64,000 nt of DNA. Source: Peronospora farinosa (Eukaryota; Oomycota; Peronosporomycetes; Peronosporales; Peronosporaceae). This document shows positions 12,340-24,711 of this stretch, piece after piece. The notes under the pieces are model-generated. The model ran no database searches, was not told the DNA's origin, and was given only the letters and a program-made list of their open reading frames with translations. The DNA lies in NCBI GenBank assembly GCA_947646735.1, contig CANTFK010000633.1, positions 248,001 through 312,000 of the forward strand. The letters are read 5' to 3'. How positions within the stretch are numbered: position 1 is the first letter of the stretch; each line of letters opens with the position of its first letter. The translations under genes and the position numbers were made by a program.

Positions 12340-12900
12340 TTTAGAAGGGGCTGTACTTTTAAGAATCTGCCACGTGAATCGCAGGCACACAACTTCGAGC
12401 AGCGTGAGGAAGCGGTTAGACAGTCTTACCTCCGCGTGCGGTGGTGGTGCTGCTGGTCGGCGCTAAAGCGCGGATGCAACCGTTGCCGGATGCGTTAAGC
12501 GAACCGCGCAACGAACTTTTAAAACAAGGGCTTCACTTACGACACGAAGAAGATTATTCGGCTTCTCGTGCGCAGTGAGCTATGTTTAGCAAATGCAAGA
12601 ATGACTTATTTTTAATGAATTATAACTAAATATGAATTTAACTACTGATTGGTTAATATGTAATGATGGGTGTCATCTCTATAGATGCGCATCCCAGCGT
12701 ACGAGCTTATATACTTTTAAGCTCGCTTAATGACGTAACTGAATGACGTCATTTGATGACGCCTAGTCCCATCTGGGCGTCATCGACATCAATGTGAATA
12801 CACCTGTGTGTCTCAGGTCTTTAGTACTTACTAAACCTTTTAGACCTGTCCGTTAAGTATCGTATACACAACGGGTACGTGTAACGTTTAGCCCATTACA
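12340..12900 (-). repeat. LTR of gypsy family F1, diverged copy
   Basis: About 561 bp, collinear with the F1 LTRs at 24712-25313 and 42039-42605 (shared GAGGAAGCGGTTA, CGTCTTACCT, TTCTCGTGCG, AACTACTGATTGGT). The inner end is ATTACA, matching the TGTA/TACA termini of the family; the outer end has mutated. Orientation is given as minus because a purine tract reading AGAGGGGAATGG abuts the LTR on the minus strand. The CCAAT-then-TATA order also runs on that strand. Confidence 0.75.
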
Positions 12901-12956
12901 CCATTCCCCTCTGTATAACGATTTTTACATTTTGTTAAACATCGAAAAGCAAAGAG

Positions 12957-14506
12957 ATGCCACCGAAACGTGGTAAGGCTGACGGGTCGCCTGCAAAAGC
13001 GCTCATGCAGAATAACACAAAGCGCACGCGCCGCGATATCTCGCAGCCGTCGCTAAGTGTCTCTGTGACAACGCCGTCATCTTAATTCAGCTTGTCAGAA
13101 GAGACAGCGGATACATTGTGTGGATGATGATCTGTCTTTCATTGTAGACTACACTGAGAGCACGCCACTGCCATCACCTCAAAGTGATGATGAGCACAGT
13201 GAACATATATCCCCATCATTTGAGTCACGCCACTGTTATTACCTTAAAGTGGTGATGATCACAGTGGACATATGTGTTCATCATTTGAGGCACCCAACTT
13301 TTAGGAAGCTTCCATGCTTCCTGATAGCAAAGGTCATGCCTTGTCTTCTGCGTCAATGGGCGTAGCGACCACAACTGAGCGCGCTGATTCGAAAAAAGCA
13401 TCCGCGACTTAACAGCAGGTCGGCGATTCGATATCTTCCTCCTCTGTAAACCCTAAGTCTGACGTCTTGACAATCCATTATGGATAGTAAAGACGTCAGA
13501 CGTAGGCGAGGATGAGCCTTCGAATTCACAGTCGGCCTCATTAGCACGCCGTCGCGAGGGCAGCTACGTGAGTGATGGTTTTCTAAATATTCCACCGCCA
13601 TCCGAGTAGCCACGTTAGCGTGTAAATAGTGCGACGCATTTAGAACGTGCCACTATTGACGCTAATAAGCTTTTTATCGTCTTTTTATGATGAAAAAGGC
13701 AGGGCAAAACACTATGTCGCGCTTTCCCTATCCCCGTCGTGTTGCGTTTGAATGAAACAACCTAAGAATACGAAGCAGAGTTCCTGTGCCGTGTCAAACC
13801 GCATGCAGATACAGTGAAACAGCGGTCGCAGCGAATCAGCTTCGCTATGACACATGCGAGGGAGATATTGGGTGGTAAAAAAATTCTAAATCCTTCTCGC
13901 TACGCTACCCCTGCTTGTCCATCAGAACATAGCAGAGAGTGTACAGCTGGTGCTTTTGCTCATAAGTACCCACTAGCCCAAGAACGTCGATACGAAACGC
14001 GTCTATCGGTTTTTATGAGTCGAAACTTTTCGGGTATCCTTTTCATTGGACAAGGATCCAAAGCTTTTGCTATACATGGCGGTGGGCAAACAACCTTCCA
14101 ACAGGGAAACGTGTGTTTCCAACCTCACCACCAACACAGGTGGCTACCGATAGGAGCGGCAATCACGCCCATCTACTCGCAGCTGTCTATCCTGCTGTCG
14201 TTTAGTCGCAGGCGAAGATTGCTGCGCTAAAAGAAAGAGGTAGACGAATCTTCGAAGACAAGTCTTGCGACTGGCTTCGGATCTACGCGCGGCGAATACG
14301 AGGTATCGTCAAGGTATGACCGCCTGAAGCTTCGTTTGGACATCCTAGAGCGACTGGTGATGAGAGACCCGCGTCAAACGCGGAGTCCTCCTCGACCGCC
14401 GATTCCTCTATCGCCTCACTCGTATACGGGAAGTCATTCGGCTTCCTCGTCGCCTGATCGGCCGCGACGCATGACTCACAGTCGACGTCATCTTCGGTCT
14501 CGTTAA
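12957..14506 (+). pseudogene. F1 gag-like gene, diverged copy
   Basis: Starts with ATG at 12957 (PPKRGKADGSPAK), as in the 42-kb copy. Several frameshifts and stops follow, then a helical stretch (QRSQRISFAMTHAREI) and a coiled-coil region. The C-terminal tail (LRLDILERLV, then SASSSPDRPRR, ending at TAA 14504-14506) is in the same frame as the upstream tyrosine-aspartate-arginine codons. This copy lacks the extra T found in the 42-48 kb copies. The last roughly 550 bp lie antisense to the pol 3' end. A 65-bp internal duplication sits at 13163-13292. No CCHC knuckle is visible, so 'gag' is inferred from position, the basic N-terminus and the coiled coil. Confidence 0.65.
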
Positions 14507-16780
14507 ACTGATGAGGATATGTGATAATTTATGGATCCACATACCGTTCCAGAAGACCCACGTAAAATACGGGGTGCGTCTTCATATACGGTGGGAGAGT
14601 GAGCCTATAGTTTAGGTCTCCAACCTCCTCGACCACCGTAAATTGCCCAAGGAATCGGGGCAATAGCTTAGTAGTAGCTAAATAGCAGTTTTTCCCCAAC
14701 ACTAAAGTGTTCATTGTTTTTGCGACCATGTTGGTCCGCACCGCAATTGTTTTTGCTTGTCCTGTGCGCTTGCCATTGCGTCTCGGACTTTAGGTGTGAT
14801 GCCTAATCGCTCATACACAACGTGCTGATCTTCGCTCACACTTTTAGCATCCAGCTTGCCTATGACACTCCCAAGAGGTCGGCCATGGGTCGACGCTGTT
14901 GATAGCAATATAGTGTAATCGTCAAGGAGCACTGGCATTTCTTGCCGTGCCTCCTCATTAACACCTATAGGTGTCGTGACCACCGCTAAATTAGCAGTGT
15001 CAATAGGGCAATTTTGACCCTCTTTGGCATTCGCACCGAGCGAAGTGAGGGCTAAGTGCGCACAAACGAGAATGGCGTTCGAGGATGACGCAGTCCGTTA
15101 ATGTAAAACGGTGTTCCACCCGTGCTGGCGTTAACACTGATATTACTAGCGAACTCCACGAATGGCAATTGCTTGCTTCATTCTTTGGGAGTCGCTACTG
15201 TACGCAACACATCCGCCACAACTTGATTGGCTCGATCCGTTTGGCCATCGGTCTGGGGATGATCGGATGTTGACATGCGGAGCTTGTTTCCCAGCAACTC
15301 AATTACATGACGCCAAAAAACTGACGTAAAATGCGGATCCCGATCCGATACTATGTACTCGGGCATCCCGTGTAGTCGGTACACATTATCCAGAAACAAG
15401 AGGGCAGCCTCTTTTCCTGAGATCTTGGTGCTACATAGTGCCAAATGCACCATCTTGCTCAGTCTGTCTACAAAGACGACGATCCCCGTCCTGCCTTTAT
15501 GGTCAGGCGGTAAGCCAAACATGAAGTCCAAACTGACCGACTCCCAACATTCAGCTGGAATCGGCAGTGGCTTCAGTGGCGCACTGTTCGAAGGTGCAAG
15601 CTTTATGCGCTGACACTCTTCGCAAGAGCGAATATAGTTGGCCACCCACCGATATAGTTGGGGCCACCAAAATTTCTCTGACACTCGTAAGAATGTCTTT
15701 TTACGGCCCAGATGCCCACTAGATGGCGCATCATGGTACTCGTGAAGTATCATCAGCTTGAGATCTGTGTCATGAGGGACATAGATTCTCAAGGGATCAC
15801 AAGGTGACAGCTGATGCCATCATAGGCCATCACTGTAATTAAAGCGATTAAGCTTCGCTTTGAGGTGCGACGGAAGGGTAACCTTTAGTCCACCAATATG
15901 ATCCAACAGCAGGCGACAATGTTCGTCCTGACTGTAACACTCCTTGATATCGGAGGCCATTGAGCTCGTCACATGGTAGGCCTTCATAGCTGCCAATGTT
16001 GACGACTCAAATTGTTCTTTTTGCACGAGACACACTATCCTGGTGTCTTGCCTCGAAGTCTGGTCTGCACGATAACGCGTCCGCCAAGACATTCGACTTA
16101 CCCGGCTTATATTCAACTTTAAAATTAAATTCAGAGAAGAATGTTAGCCTTCTCGCCATTCTCGGCGAGAGGTGCGGTGAATTTATAGCGGTCCGCAGTA
16201 ATGCGTGATCCGTATGAACCACAAAAGGTTCAGTGCTAAAGAGGTGCACACGAAACTTAACAAGAGCATACTCTATTGACAGTATCTCTTTGTCATGCAC
16301 AGGGTAATTCAGCTCTGCAGCTTTCAAAAGCCGAGACTGATACGATATGACACGGAAGGTATCCCAGCCTTGAGCAGCGACTCGTTTCTTCTTGTCGGTC
16401 TCTAAGACGCTCTCGTCCGTTGTGAACGACAAGCAACATTCCACCACGTTCTCTTCTGAAACTAGTGCGACTATCATGTGGATCTTTTATTCGTTTAGTT
16501 CGGACAAGAACAGATCCCACGTCATCTCCGAGAGATTTACTATCTCCTCGGCAGATGCCAAGACAAATTGAAGCACCTCAACTGAGGATGCCTCCGGCAT
16601 TTTGTCTTCGACGGCCTCGAACAACTCGTTCGTAGGTCCTTCCTCTTGGACCGAGACTGATCCAAGGGTCACTCGTTTCGACGTTCCCTTGATCGTCTTA
16701 ATACGTTTGTTGCTCGTTCTTCGAGTCACCACGAACTTTGACCTGGAAGTGAGTGTCGTTGCTGTTATAGCCAACGCAAT
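13950..16780 (-). pseudogene. F1 gypsy pol, diverged copy (RNase H, integrase, IBD)
   Basis: Read right to left. At 16774-16487 lies a linker resembling the protease-RT linker of oomycete gypsy pol (LSEMTWDLFLSEL). At 16477-15820 lies RNase H (RVISYQSRLLKAAELNYPV; FVVHTDHALLRTA; YKPGKSNVLADALS). At 15792-15178 lies integrase, with a zinc-binding-like part (SGHLGRKKTF; CEECQR), a D at VSLDFMFGLP, and DHPQTDGQTDRANQVV. At 14983-14529 lies the integrase-binding/SH3-like end (PRFLGQFTVVEEVGDLNYRL). The RT core is missing between linker and RNase H. Multiple frameshifts make it dead. Its 3' end runs into the antisense gag-like gene. Confidence 0.85.
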
Positions 16781-18375
16781 GCTTCCAACCGCACCAGGTT
16801 CATGGCTCTGTGCCGGTTGCTGTGGCGCTTGACTTCCTGTCAGCCCACCATCACTGCCACAGGCTCTCGGCTCTGTGCAGGACCATTGGACGCATGACTA
16901 CCTGTCATCGTCCCATTCACTACACCAGTCTTTTCGACCTGGGTAGGAATTAATGTCATTTGACTTTCTGTCAGGACACTCTCAACTACTTCAGGCTCAA
17001 CGATCTGGGTAGTACCTGGTGTCGATTGACATACCGTCATCGCACCCTCGACTGTGTTGGACACAACATCAGTCACATAAGCCTATCGCTCTGTATATGC
17101 TCGTTAGATAACATGCACGACGTGTTTTGCAAGCATCTATGATGTCAATAAGTCAGATCTTAAACGTCTTCTCGGGTGACCTGGCTCAAACGGCTGCAAA
17201 TAGGGTGCTCCACAAACGCATCAGTTACTGCTTCCAAAGCATCTCGCTGGTTGTGGGTGCGCTTGCCGTCTTGGCGAATGTATTCTAATGCGACGCTTTA
17301 TCATACATCCCGATTTTTTGTGTTTTTCCGCTACAATGGACACGACATCGAGAGAACATTAAGCGAGGTCATACCTCTCGAGAGTGTCTCGCAGATGCCT
17401 GTGTACAGACTCTTCTCAGTGGAAACTCATTCAAACTCACTACGATCCCGTTCATTCTGCACTGTAAACAGCTCCTGTCGATCTAAATAGGCGAGTGGTA
17501 GATACTAACCCAATTATATACTTCATCTATCGGTTTGCATGTACTTATCGTCCATAATTTACAAATGGCGTGCAGTGCACAAAGTTGAAGACGTTGCAAA
17601 TATCCATTACAGATCCAAAAGTAATCTGGACCCGTTGTTTGGTTTGGCAGCTGGTATCATCTTCGCCATGATGCTCGTTCTTTGTCTGAATTTCACTCAC
17701 ATACTCGCTCATCATGACTTTGATTATCATGCGATCGGTTATTCGAACGGACAATACCGTGAAAGTTGTCTAGTAGTTCTATCAGATCGAAAGCAAAGCT
17801 GACACGGGCAAAACAATTCGATAAATGGCTCAACGTTGCCACCATTTACTTTAGTGGAGCGAGCGCAGTCTCGTCATTGTCCGCAGACCGTAGGCGAGTA
17901 CCTTGACGAACGCGTCTGAGATGTGCTCAAGCAGGTGTACATGACCGACAGTAATCTGCGCCGTTGGGTAGACGGACTCGACTTTGAGGTGGCATAAAGC
18001 CAGGGAAGACAACCTGTTGGTGGGTCACCATTTGTATAGGTTGCACAGTGCTCGAGAATAGGTGGTGCTGGACGAGTCCACTTTTAAAGTGGACACACGG
18101 CCACGGACGTGCTCGTCCAGACAATCAAGGAGATGTTCGAGGACGAGACGGTGCTAATTATCGCACCCCATCAATGCCCTCATGCAGAGTGACAAGTTAA
18201 GGGTGGAAAATGATTCTTTATCGGTGCAATTGTAGTCTGTGTTTACGTGAATTGAAAAGTGATCGGTAACTACATATGAGGATAGATGGTCGATCAGTAA
18301 TGAAAAGACTTTTGCATTGGCAAGAGCTAACGTTCTTCCTCTTTCAAACGCTTTACCAAAAGTGATACATACTTC
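16781..18375. other. F1 right flank and unassigned sequence
   Basis: Minus-strand frames at 17076-16840 and about 17420-17180 (RQDGKRTHNQRDALEAV, ending in REDV) look protein-like and may be the upstream part of F1 pol or its true gag. No right-hand LTR was found up to 18.4 kb. A nested palindrome lies at 18068-18120: a 9-bp CTGGACGAG/CTCGTCCAG outer stem enclosing GTCCACTTTTAAAGTGGAC. Confidence 0.35.
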
Positions 18376-18645
18376 CTAGCTGGAATATCTGAGTTTGGTG
18401 TCACCGATGGTTATCGTGTCGCTCTCGTCCACGATGTCAAAGATCATGTCTCCGATCGTTATTGTCGCTGCTTCGTACAATGAGCCAGCATTGCTAACAA
18501 TGTCAGAGGTTGAGCTCTTCGAGAGCATCGAACATGGTATCGTCGTTTTGTCGGCGCTTCGCCTCAGTTGTTGTGTTCCCATTGCAGCGTCCGAGTAGAA
18601 CACAATGGCAACCAGTATGACGCAAGCAAAGAAGGTGGAGTCCAT
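18376..18645 (-). CDS. Small secreted protein with QQLR motif (effector candidate)
   Basis: The frame is open from 18840, but the ATG at 18645 gives an 89-residue protein with a classic signal peptide (MDSTFFACVILVAIVFYSDA). QQLR follows at residues 25-28, just behind the predicted cleavage site. RxLR motifs, and QxLR variants reported in Pseudoperonospora cubensis, sit in a similar position in translocated effectors, usually a little further in. No clear EER follows. The C-terminal half contains a duplicated TITIGD motif. The gene lies alone in repeat-rich DNA, as is common for effectors. Short length and lack of a recognisable WY fold keep confidence modest; it could be a chance frame. Confidence 0.4.
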   Translation of the reverse strand: MDSTFFACVILVAIVFYSDAAMGTQQLRRSADKTTIPCSMLSKSSTSDIVSNAGSLYEAATITIGDMIFDIVDESDTITIGDTKLRYSS

Positions 18646-20796
18646 GAAAAACTTGAATTGAGGGTGACGAGGGGGGAAGCTAGAGTTTTGAATAATAAGC
18701 TTTGCCACTCGAATCATTTGCCCAGACGACAAGCCGGGGTTGCTTCTATTAGTTGATGGTCTTGGATTGTTTTGGCCCACAATGATACCAGTGTACGAAT
18801 TTAATTGTTTATATCTGGACAAGCAAAAGATAACAGGCAACAGCCAATGTTAATGATGGTCCCACATGTCAAATCACGATGACCTCTTTACAGCATCTAC
18901 GATTTAATTGTATTCCTATGCGCCTCATTATCGTCTGTGTTTTGACGTATCTTCTCGTGGATCACGGCCGTAGTCAAAGTCGAGGTCTGACCACTATCGC
19001 CTCTAGTTACTTCACATTTTATAGCTAACGGAAGCTATTCAGGAGTCGGTGTACTATCTACCACTGTCGCATTGCAAAGAACCATGCAGCTTACGTTCAG
19101 CAAATTTGGGATCGAGGTAGCTGGCACAATGCATCGGCACACACTCACATTTATGTGTCTTGGCTCGCGTAGACCACACGCTCAGAGAACTAGACGTGGG
19201 AGGCATCTTAAGAAGTAGTAAACTCAGGTGACTTACTCGCCGGAGGCGAAGTACCCGAAGATTATCACAAGTGCACCACCTTTTTCCTTCCTAAGCAGGT
19301 CTCTAATTTATAGCAGTAACAATCTCGGAGAAGGTATTGACGCTTTTTGGTTGATTTTTCGACTGTCAAGTTTGGCGTCAGTCTGCTATCGATTTTGCCT
19401 TCATCTTCATCAAGCACCGACGTGACTACAACGACCTCTGCTTGCGTTATCGATTACTCGAATGCGACATCGCAGAGGGAAATGCAATCATACCAATTTG
19501 CTGCACAATGCTCCGTTTGTAGATAGCAGTGACTGTTGAAGGTGTAAAACTTTTTTTCACGCGAGTCAGAAGTAGCGGCTGGGTTGCCACTTTATCACTG
19601 AGTGAGAATGGTATCAAGCCGTATGATTTTTTCGCTTTCGAGATGCCAGCGGATATCTATCAAAGCAATGTTGACCATAATCATTCGCGTGAAGACCCTG
19701 TTGATGTCGTAAATGCCAAACGTAACAATAGAGTAGGCGTAAGAAAGATTATCACCGTGTTGATGACGTAGAACATGTGGAATTCAGCAGCAAAGTCACT
19801 TCATTCACCCAAAGCGCTTCCACACACTTAGTCTACAATTTATACCTTGGGTAGAACTTCATGACTTGAATACCTTGCACGCCTTTAGAACCATTTATCG
19901 ATAATATGGAGCGACTTTTTCGAAATCCACCCATGCGACGTCTCTGTTGTGTAGAAAATGGCTATCACCACTTCCAGAATGACGACGCCACCAAGCGGAG
20001 TAGAAGTAAGGTGGGTATTATACCAGGATGCGTAATCTCTACTTCGAGAGCCACGGTTCCTGCATCATTTATAATAACATGTTAGTTGCTCGTGAGTGTC
20101 AGCACCTCACCAGCTTAATCGTCTCAATTTCGTACTAAATGCTTTCCACTCTAAGCCACGGGCTCTGTTCTCTGCTCTCTTTGATCACGCACAACGCTCT
20201 CCACGTGTCTGCTCTCGTGGCTTAGCTTTTAAGCCACGGTGGCAGACATTTGGATGCGTACGACCACAACTTTGAGCTGTAGCATCCAGCTTTGTAATGA
20301 GTATAGCCTCGAACTACTTTGCTGCGTAGCCATTTTGATCTACTCTGCAGTGCCACCATTGTACCTTTGACATGGTAAATGACGTAATAGAGCCACAAGG
20401 AAGCTGAAGGTCATCATATCATCATCAGCCAGTTGCTACTATAGGTTTCTTCGTTACGATGAAGACCTTGGATCCGCCTACTGTAGTACAGCCCACCAAT
20501 ATGAACGTGGTCCATCGGGCCAGGATGATAGAAAGCACTGAGGCTTTGCCAGCGAATTCGATGAATGACTCAATTGAGGCGTAAACAGCGCCTTCACTTT
20601 ACTTCGATCGTTCTGATATCGGTACCGCAGCAAATTGCACTACAACCGACTTACGAGCTTGAAGATATAATGCAGAGACGTAAGAAGACCAGTCGTACAA
20701 TTGATGGAGACGGCGTGTCTATTGTTGCTCGGGTCTACTATTCTATTGCTTTTCAATCTCTCCAAACTTTTGTTGGAAACTATTCGTGTGAATCTG
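18646..20796. other. Intergenic region, no gene seen
   Basis: Short frames only. AAGCCACG words recur on both strands at about 20150-20240, giving small imperfect inverted repeats. No recognised element. Confidence 0.4.
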
Positions 20797-23700
20797 CTAC
20801 TTCATCTGGCTCACCAAAACCTTGTACGCTGCTTGAATCTTTTTGCGGTCTCCTGTGGCAACCTGCTCCGCGTATGTACCTGCCAGTTCGGTCGGACAGC
20901 CCAGCGACGGCAGGAATACGTCACACATATAAGTCAGGTACTCGACACCCAGAGACGCCACCAGCACTGCCTGCATATTCACAATCTCCTTGACAACCAG
21001 CATCGTCTGCATATCATCTAGGTCGAAATGACGCAGCTTGGTTACGGTAAACATGGCACGCGTAAAGTCCTGCACTGCAATCTGCGTGAACCGATTCTTG
21101 CCCTCGGTCGATAGCTCGGCGTGGACTTCAGTACGCAGAGCCACAGATGCTGCCGAAGTGGCTGCAGTCTCTGCACCCGACGCCTTGCTTGCCGGAGAAA
21201 AGGCGTTTCCGCCAATCCAGCGCTCAACCAGCATGCTGCCAATCGAAAAGCATGCACGGTTGATATTGGCATCTTGAACGTCTGCACAACCCTCCAGTAC
21301 AAGACGCAACATGTTCTCCAGCTGCGCGACATTTTGTGCGCTGATCAGCACGGCGTCCAAGCCGTGCGTAACCAGGTGCAGCAGGAATGTGTATAGGTAT
21401 TTCTGCGTAGCTTCGCGTTCGAGCTGTGGGGCGTCCTTAGTCTCATCATGGGCGAGAGCGCTGCGTTCCGGCATCAACGCGCACAAGTGCTGCACAAATG
21501 GCAGTGTCGTTTTGTCCAAGAATGTGCCTAGAGCTTGCTTGTGCTTGATAATAAGTTGGTCAATAAGCTGCACGATCTCAACAACCTCAGGCTGCTCACA
21601 GCCCATCATAAGCGTCTGCAGTGTTTCCTGCACGTTGCTTAAGAAATGCTCACGGTCCAGCACAGTAGTCAAGCGGTGTAGCAAGAAAATCACCTTTGAC
21701 CGAACCCGAGGAGAACGGGAGAGCAAGCGCAGTACAAACGCTGAGGCTGTAAGCACCTGTGTAAACGTTTCCTGTTGATTCTCCATGCAGTCTGTGCCCT
21801 TGAACGCCTTAAGCACATGAGCAATAGCGTTAATGTGTGAAGCGCAAGTCTCAGTAACGTATTCTTCATCAGTCAGTGTACCCTTTGCCAGCTCATTTAA
21901 AGTCGTATTCAATACCCGTAGCAAAGGGTCCAACACGGCAACCGTGTACCGGTATCGAAGCTGCTTTGCGTTCATGCCCATCTCCTGTGCTGGGGACACG
22001 AGTGAAGCGATAATCTGACCGGCGAGTTCGAACAGGTACAACTGGTCATCGTAGGCTAAATAGGTTGGATTGTGCTGGCTAGCAAGCTCTTCACGCTCGC
22101 TGTCAATCGCGAGGCGCGGCTGCAGCGCGGTCAGAATGCTGGATGCATGAGGATTAACTGCGGCGCCAATAGCCTTCACAAGGCGCAGACACAGGTAGCA
22201 CACGCGAGAGCGGACACGAGTAGTCGGGTGAGCAAGTCCGTGTGCGCCAAACATCATCTCCAGTACTGCAGGAATCAGCACTGATTCGCTCTGCAGCACT
22301 TTACTATACCGCACAGCTAGGTCGTAGTATGAAAGCAGTACAGACGGGTGCAGCGGTGCGGCACTACTGGACGCTGAAAGCATACTGCTGTGTATTTGCA
22401 CGATCATGAGAGTTAGTCCGCTCGTGGGCTCGTAGAATGGGATAGCCACGGCCTTCAGGGGCGCAAGTCCTTCCTTGAATCGGTACACAAGTGACAGGAA
22501 ACTCTCTAGATCACGCGGGTCAATCTCAGTAAATTGTCCCGGTAGACTCTGAGCCAAGTTCGTGAGAAAGGCAAGCGTGTCATGCGGTCGCTGGCGAACA
22601 ATATTGAGAAATATGGTGTACAGACTGCGTCGGTATTCTTCAAACTCCGCAGCATCCGAGTCAGAGTCCTTAGGGAATCGAGTTTGGCGATAAATACCGT
22701 GCAAAATCTGTGGAATATACTCCGAGGGTCGGAATACTTCTGCCTCGCTCTGAAACTTGTCAGCCGCCTGCGTCTCTGTTCGAAGCAACGGGCCTCCCAC
22801 CGCATTTACGATCTCAAAAACTTCTTCAGATACATCTTTTGACTCATGCGCGAAAAGTTCCCATACGAGTGGCATGAGTTGACAAAGTAGAGTAGCGCTA
22901 GCCTGTAGCAAGTCGGCCCTGTTTGTATGGCGAAAGGCGTCCATGCAAGTCACGAGCTCCAAGCCAACAATATTAATCACTTCTCCAATTTCTTCCGCAA
23001 ATTCGTCATCCTCACGAATTGGCAGTGCCGCCAGCATCTCGAGAAACTGTAACTGCTGTAGCATCGCCAATTTCTTCTCCGGCGTCATACCCTTGTCAAT
23101 CACCTCAAATACACAGTTGGCCGCTTGGCAGCGAAACGTCTCACTCTCACGCAGCAGCTTAATCAATAAAGGCCAGAGCGTATCGTTTACGACAAGGCCG
23201 ATATCTACCCAACTGATGTATCGTTTAAGCGTCTCGAGAGCACTAGCACTCAACTGGCGCATAACATCACTGGCATCAGCATTTACCAACACACGTGCAA
23301 TGGCGTCAAAGCTTTCTCGCATACACGATCCTTCGCGCATAGCGTCCTTAATCTTCATATTGTGTGCAGCTTCCTGTTGTGTCCTCTGTGCGTCAAACTC
23401 GACAATCTCCTCGTTGATAGCCAGCAAAATGCGAAAGTACATCTCCACAATAGATGCACCTTGCGGCAGCAGTTCCAATAGCTCCATAAAAGCTGTTGGC
23501 CAACGGTCCGGGTAATCTCTTTTGATCAGTCGAGTGATCACAACTGCTAGCTTGGTTTTGAGATAAGGTGCTTTACTTTCCATGTAATTCACATGACTCT
23601 GTAGCCAAGCCAATAGCTCCACCCGTACAGCCACAGCCACACTATCATCTACTCCATTGACCAGAGCTTCCTGAAGTGCCTGAAGTGCGTAAAACTTGAC

Positions 23701-23886
23701 CTGTTCGTGCTCTGAGCGTTTGAAAAGCTGCAGCTCGGCCTGCCAACCGTCCACTTGGATCTTGACTGCAGTACAAAAGCTCTCAGCCTGCAACTTGATT
23801 GTCTGTGCCTGCTGATCATTAATATCGGCCGTAGCGTATTGGAATGCAACAAGAACAGCGCGTTCGAACTCAGCGACATCATCCAT
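20797..23886 (-). CDS. XPOT: Exportin-T (tRNA exportin, XPOT/Los1/PAUSED)
   Basis: Uninterrupted 1,029-residue frame starting at ATG 23886. It matches the karyopherin-beta family member that carries mature tRNA from nucleus to cytoplasm with Ran-GTP. The N-terminal Ran-binding HEAT region contains EQVKFYALQALQEAL (residues about 61-75). The exportin Xpo1-like segment follows (KTKLAVVITRLIKRDYPDRW, about 104-123). The remainder is all-helical HEAT repeats up to a charged C-terminus ending in VLVSQMK. Length agrees with the family (about 960-1,000 residues). No frameshift or intron is evident. It is flanked on both sides by repeat-rich DNA and is probably a single-copy essential gene. Confidence 0.92.
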   Translation of the reverse strand: MDDVAEFERAVLVAFQYATADINDQQAQTIKLQAESFCTAVKIQVDGWQAELQLFKRSEHEQVKFYALQALQEALVNGVDDSVAVAVRVELLAWLQSHVNYMESKAPYLKTKLAVVITRLIKRDYPDRWPTAFMELLELLPQGASIVEMYFRILLAINEEIVEFDAQRTQQEAAHNMKIKDAMREGSCMRESFDAIARVLVNADASDVMRQLSASALETLKRYISWVDIGLVVNDTLWPLLIKLLRESETFRCQAANCVFEVIDKGMTPEKKLAMLQQLQFLEMLAALPIREDDEFAEEIGEVINIVGLELVTCMDAFRHTNRADLLQASATLLCQLMPLVWELFAHESKDVSEEVFEIVNAVGGPLLRTETQAADKFQSEAEVFRPSEYIPQILHGIYRQTRFPKDSDSDAAEFEEYRRSLYTIFLNIVRQRPHDTLAFLTNLAQSLPGQFTEIDPRDLESFLSLVYRFKEGLAPLKAVAIPFYEPTSGLTLMIVQIHSSMLSASSSAAPLHPSVLLSYYDLAVRYSKVLQSESVLIPAVLEMMFGAHGLAHPTTRVRSRVCYLCLRLVKAIGAAVNPHASSILTALQPRLAIDSEREELASQHNPTYLAYDDQLYLFELAGQIIASLVSPAQEMGMNAKQLRYRYTVAVLDPLLRVLNTTLNELAKGTLTDEEYVTETCASHINAIAHVLKAFKGTDCMENQQETFTQVLTASAFVLRLLSRSPRVRSKVIFLLHRLTTVLDREHFLSNVQETLQTLMMGCEQPEVVEIVQLIDQLIIKHKQALGTFLDKTTLPFVQHLCALMPERSALAHDETKDAPQLEREATQKYLYTFLLHLVTHGLDAVLISAQNVAQLENMLRLVLEGCADVQDANINRACFSIGSMLVERWIGGNAFSPASKASGAETAATSAASVALRTEVHAELSTEGKNRFTQIAVQDFTRAMFTVTKLRHFDLDDMQTMLVVKEIVNMQAVLVASLGVEYLTYMCDVFLPSLGCPTELAGTYAEQVATGDRKKIQAAYKVLVSQMK

Positions 23887-24711
23887 GATGGAAACTGATG
23901 GACAGGAAGAAAAGGATATTTAATAAGGAAGATACAAGTATTAGAAAGTGTTTAAATATGCATTGTAAAGAGAAGAAAAAGAAGAACAAGATGAATGTAA
24001 TAGATTATAAGATATCTACCTGGCGAATGTGGTGTAGATCGAGAAGAACAAATAGTCGCTTAATTCAATGCTTGCCACCAATGCCAATGTGTAGGTTGTG
24101 TAAACCACCTATTTAAGAATTTGTAGACGTTCTATTTTTGGCTGTGTATTTTTACTTACATGTTGCTGCGACATTTCTCTAATCCTAATCCTGATTCGGT
24201 ATTACATGTACTGCAAAGTAGGTCGATCCTCTTGTCTGCATTTTTTCATTGCACGATTGAAGCTATAAGGGACTTACAGTACTAGGGACCAATTGTCTGA
24301 AGAAGTACGAAACTATGAAAAGATGCATCGGCCTAGCTAAGTTGTATTAGAAAGCGGAACTTGCAGGACGAAGCGAGTACTGCAATTGAATTTAAACTAC
24401 CTCAAGGCGAAGAAGGTCGCACATGGCGTTGATGTCTGCCACACGGTGTTGCACCTACGAAAATTTGTTTTGAAAAGGGTTACAAAACTGATTTTGTTTA
24501 GGGTAAGCACACAACAACAACAAAAATGTCAATAGAAATGAGCAATGATGTTGCATTGATCATTTGAACACGCTGACGACGCACTTACCACAAGTCAACA
24601 GACACTAAAAATTATAAGGCCTTCGATGAGTCACGGTACCCTTGCCAGAAGCCAGCAGAGATCGCGAGTCATTAGGGTGACACCATCCTGTATTAACTAA
24701 AGCAGAGCTAG
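23887..24711. other. XPOT upstream region and spacer
   Basis: Contains the presumed XPOT promoter; a pyrimidine-rich stretch (coding-strand sense) lies directly before the ATG. No further gene is seen before the solo LTR. Confidence 0.4.

Noticed and set aside
18068..18120. Nested palindrome as a terminator or protein-binding site
   Set aside because: Real as sequence, but no gene ends there and short palindromes are expected in 64 kb; no function supported.
20565..21021. Plus-strand frames of 142 and 106 codons
   Set aside because: They run into the antisense of exportin-T and lack any domain.
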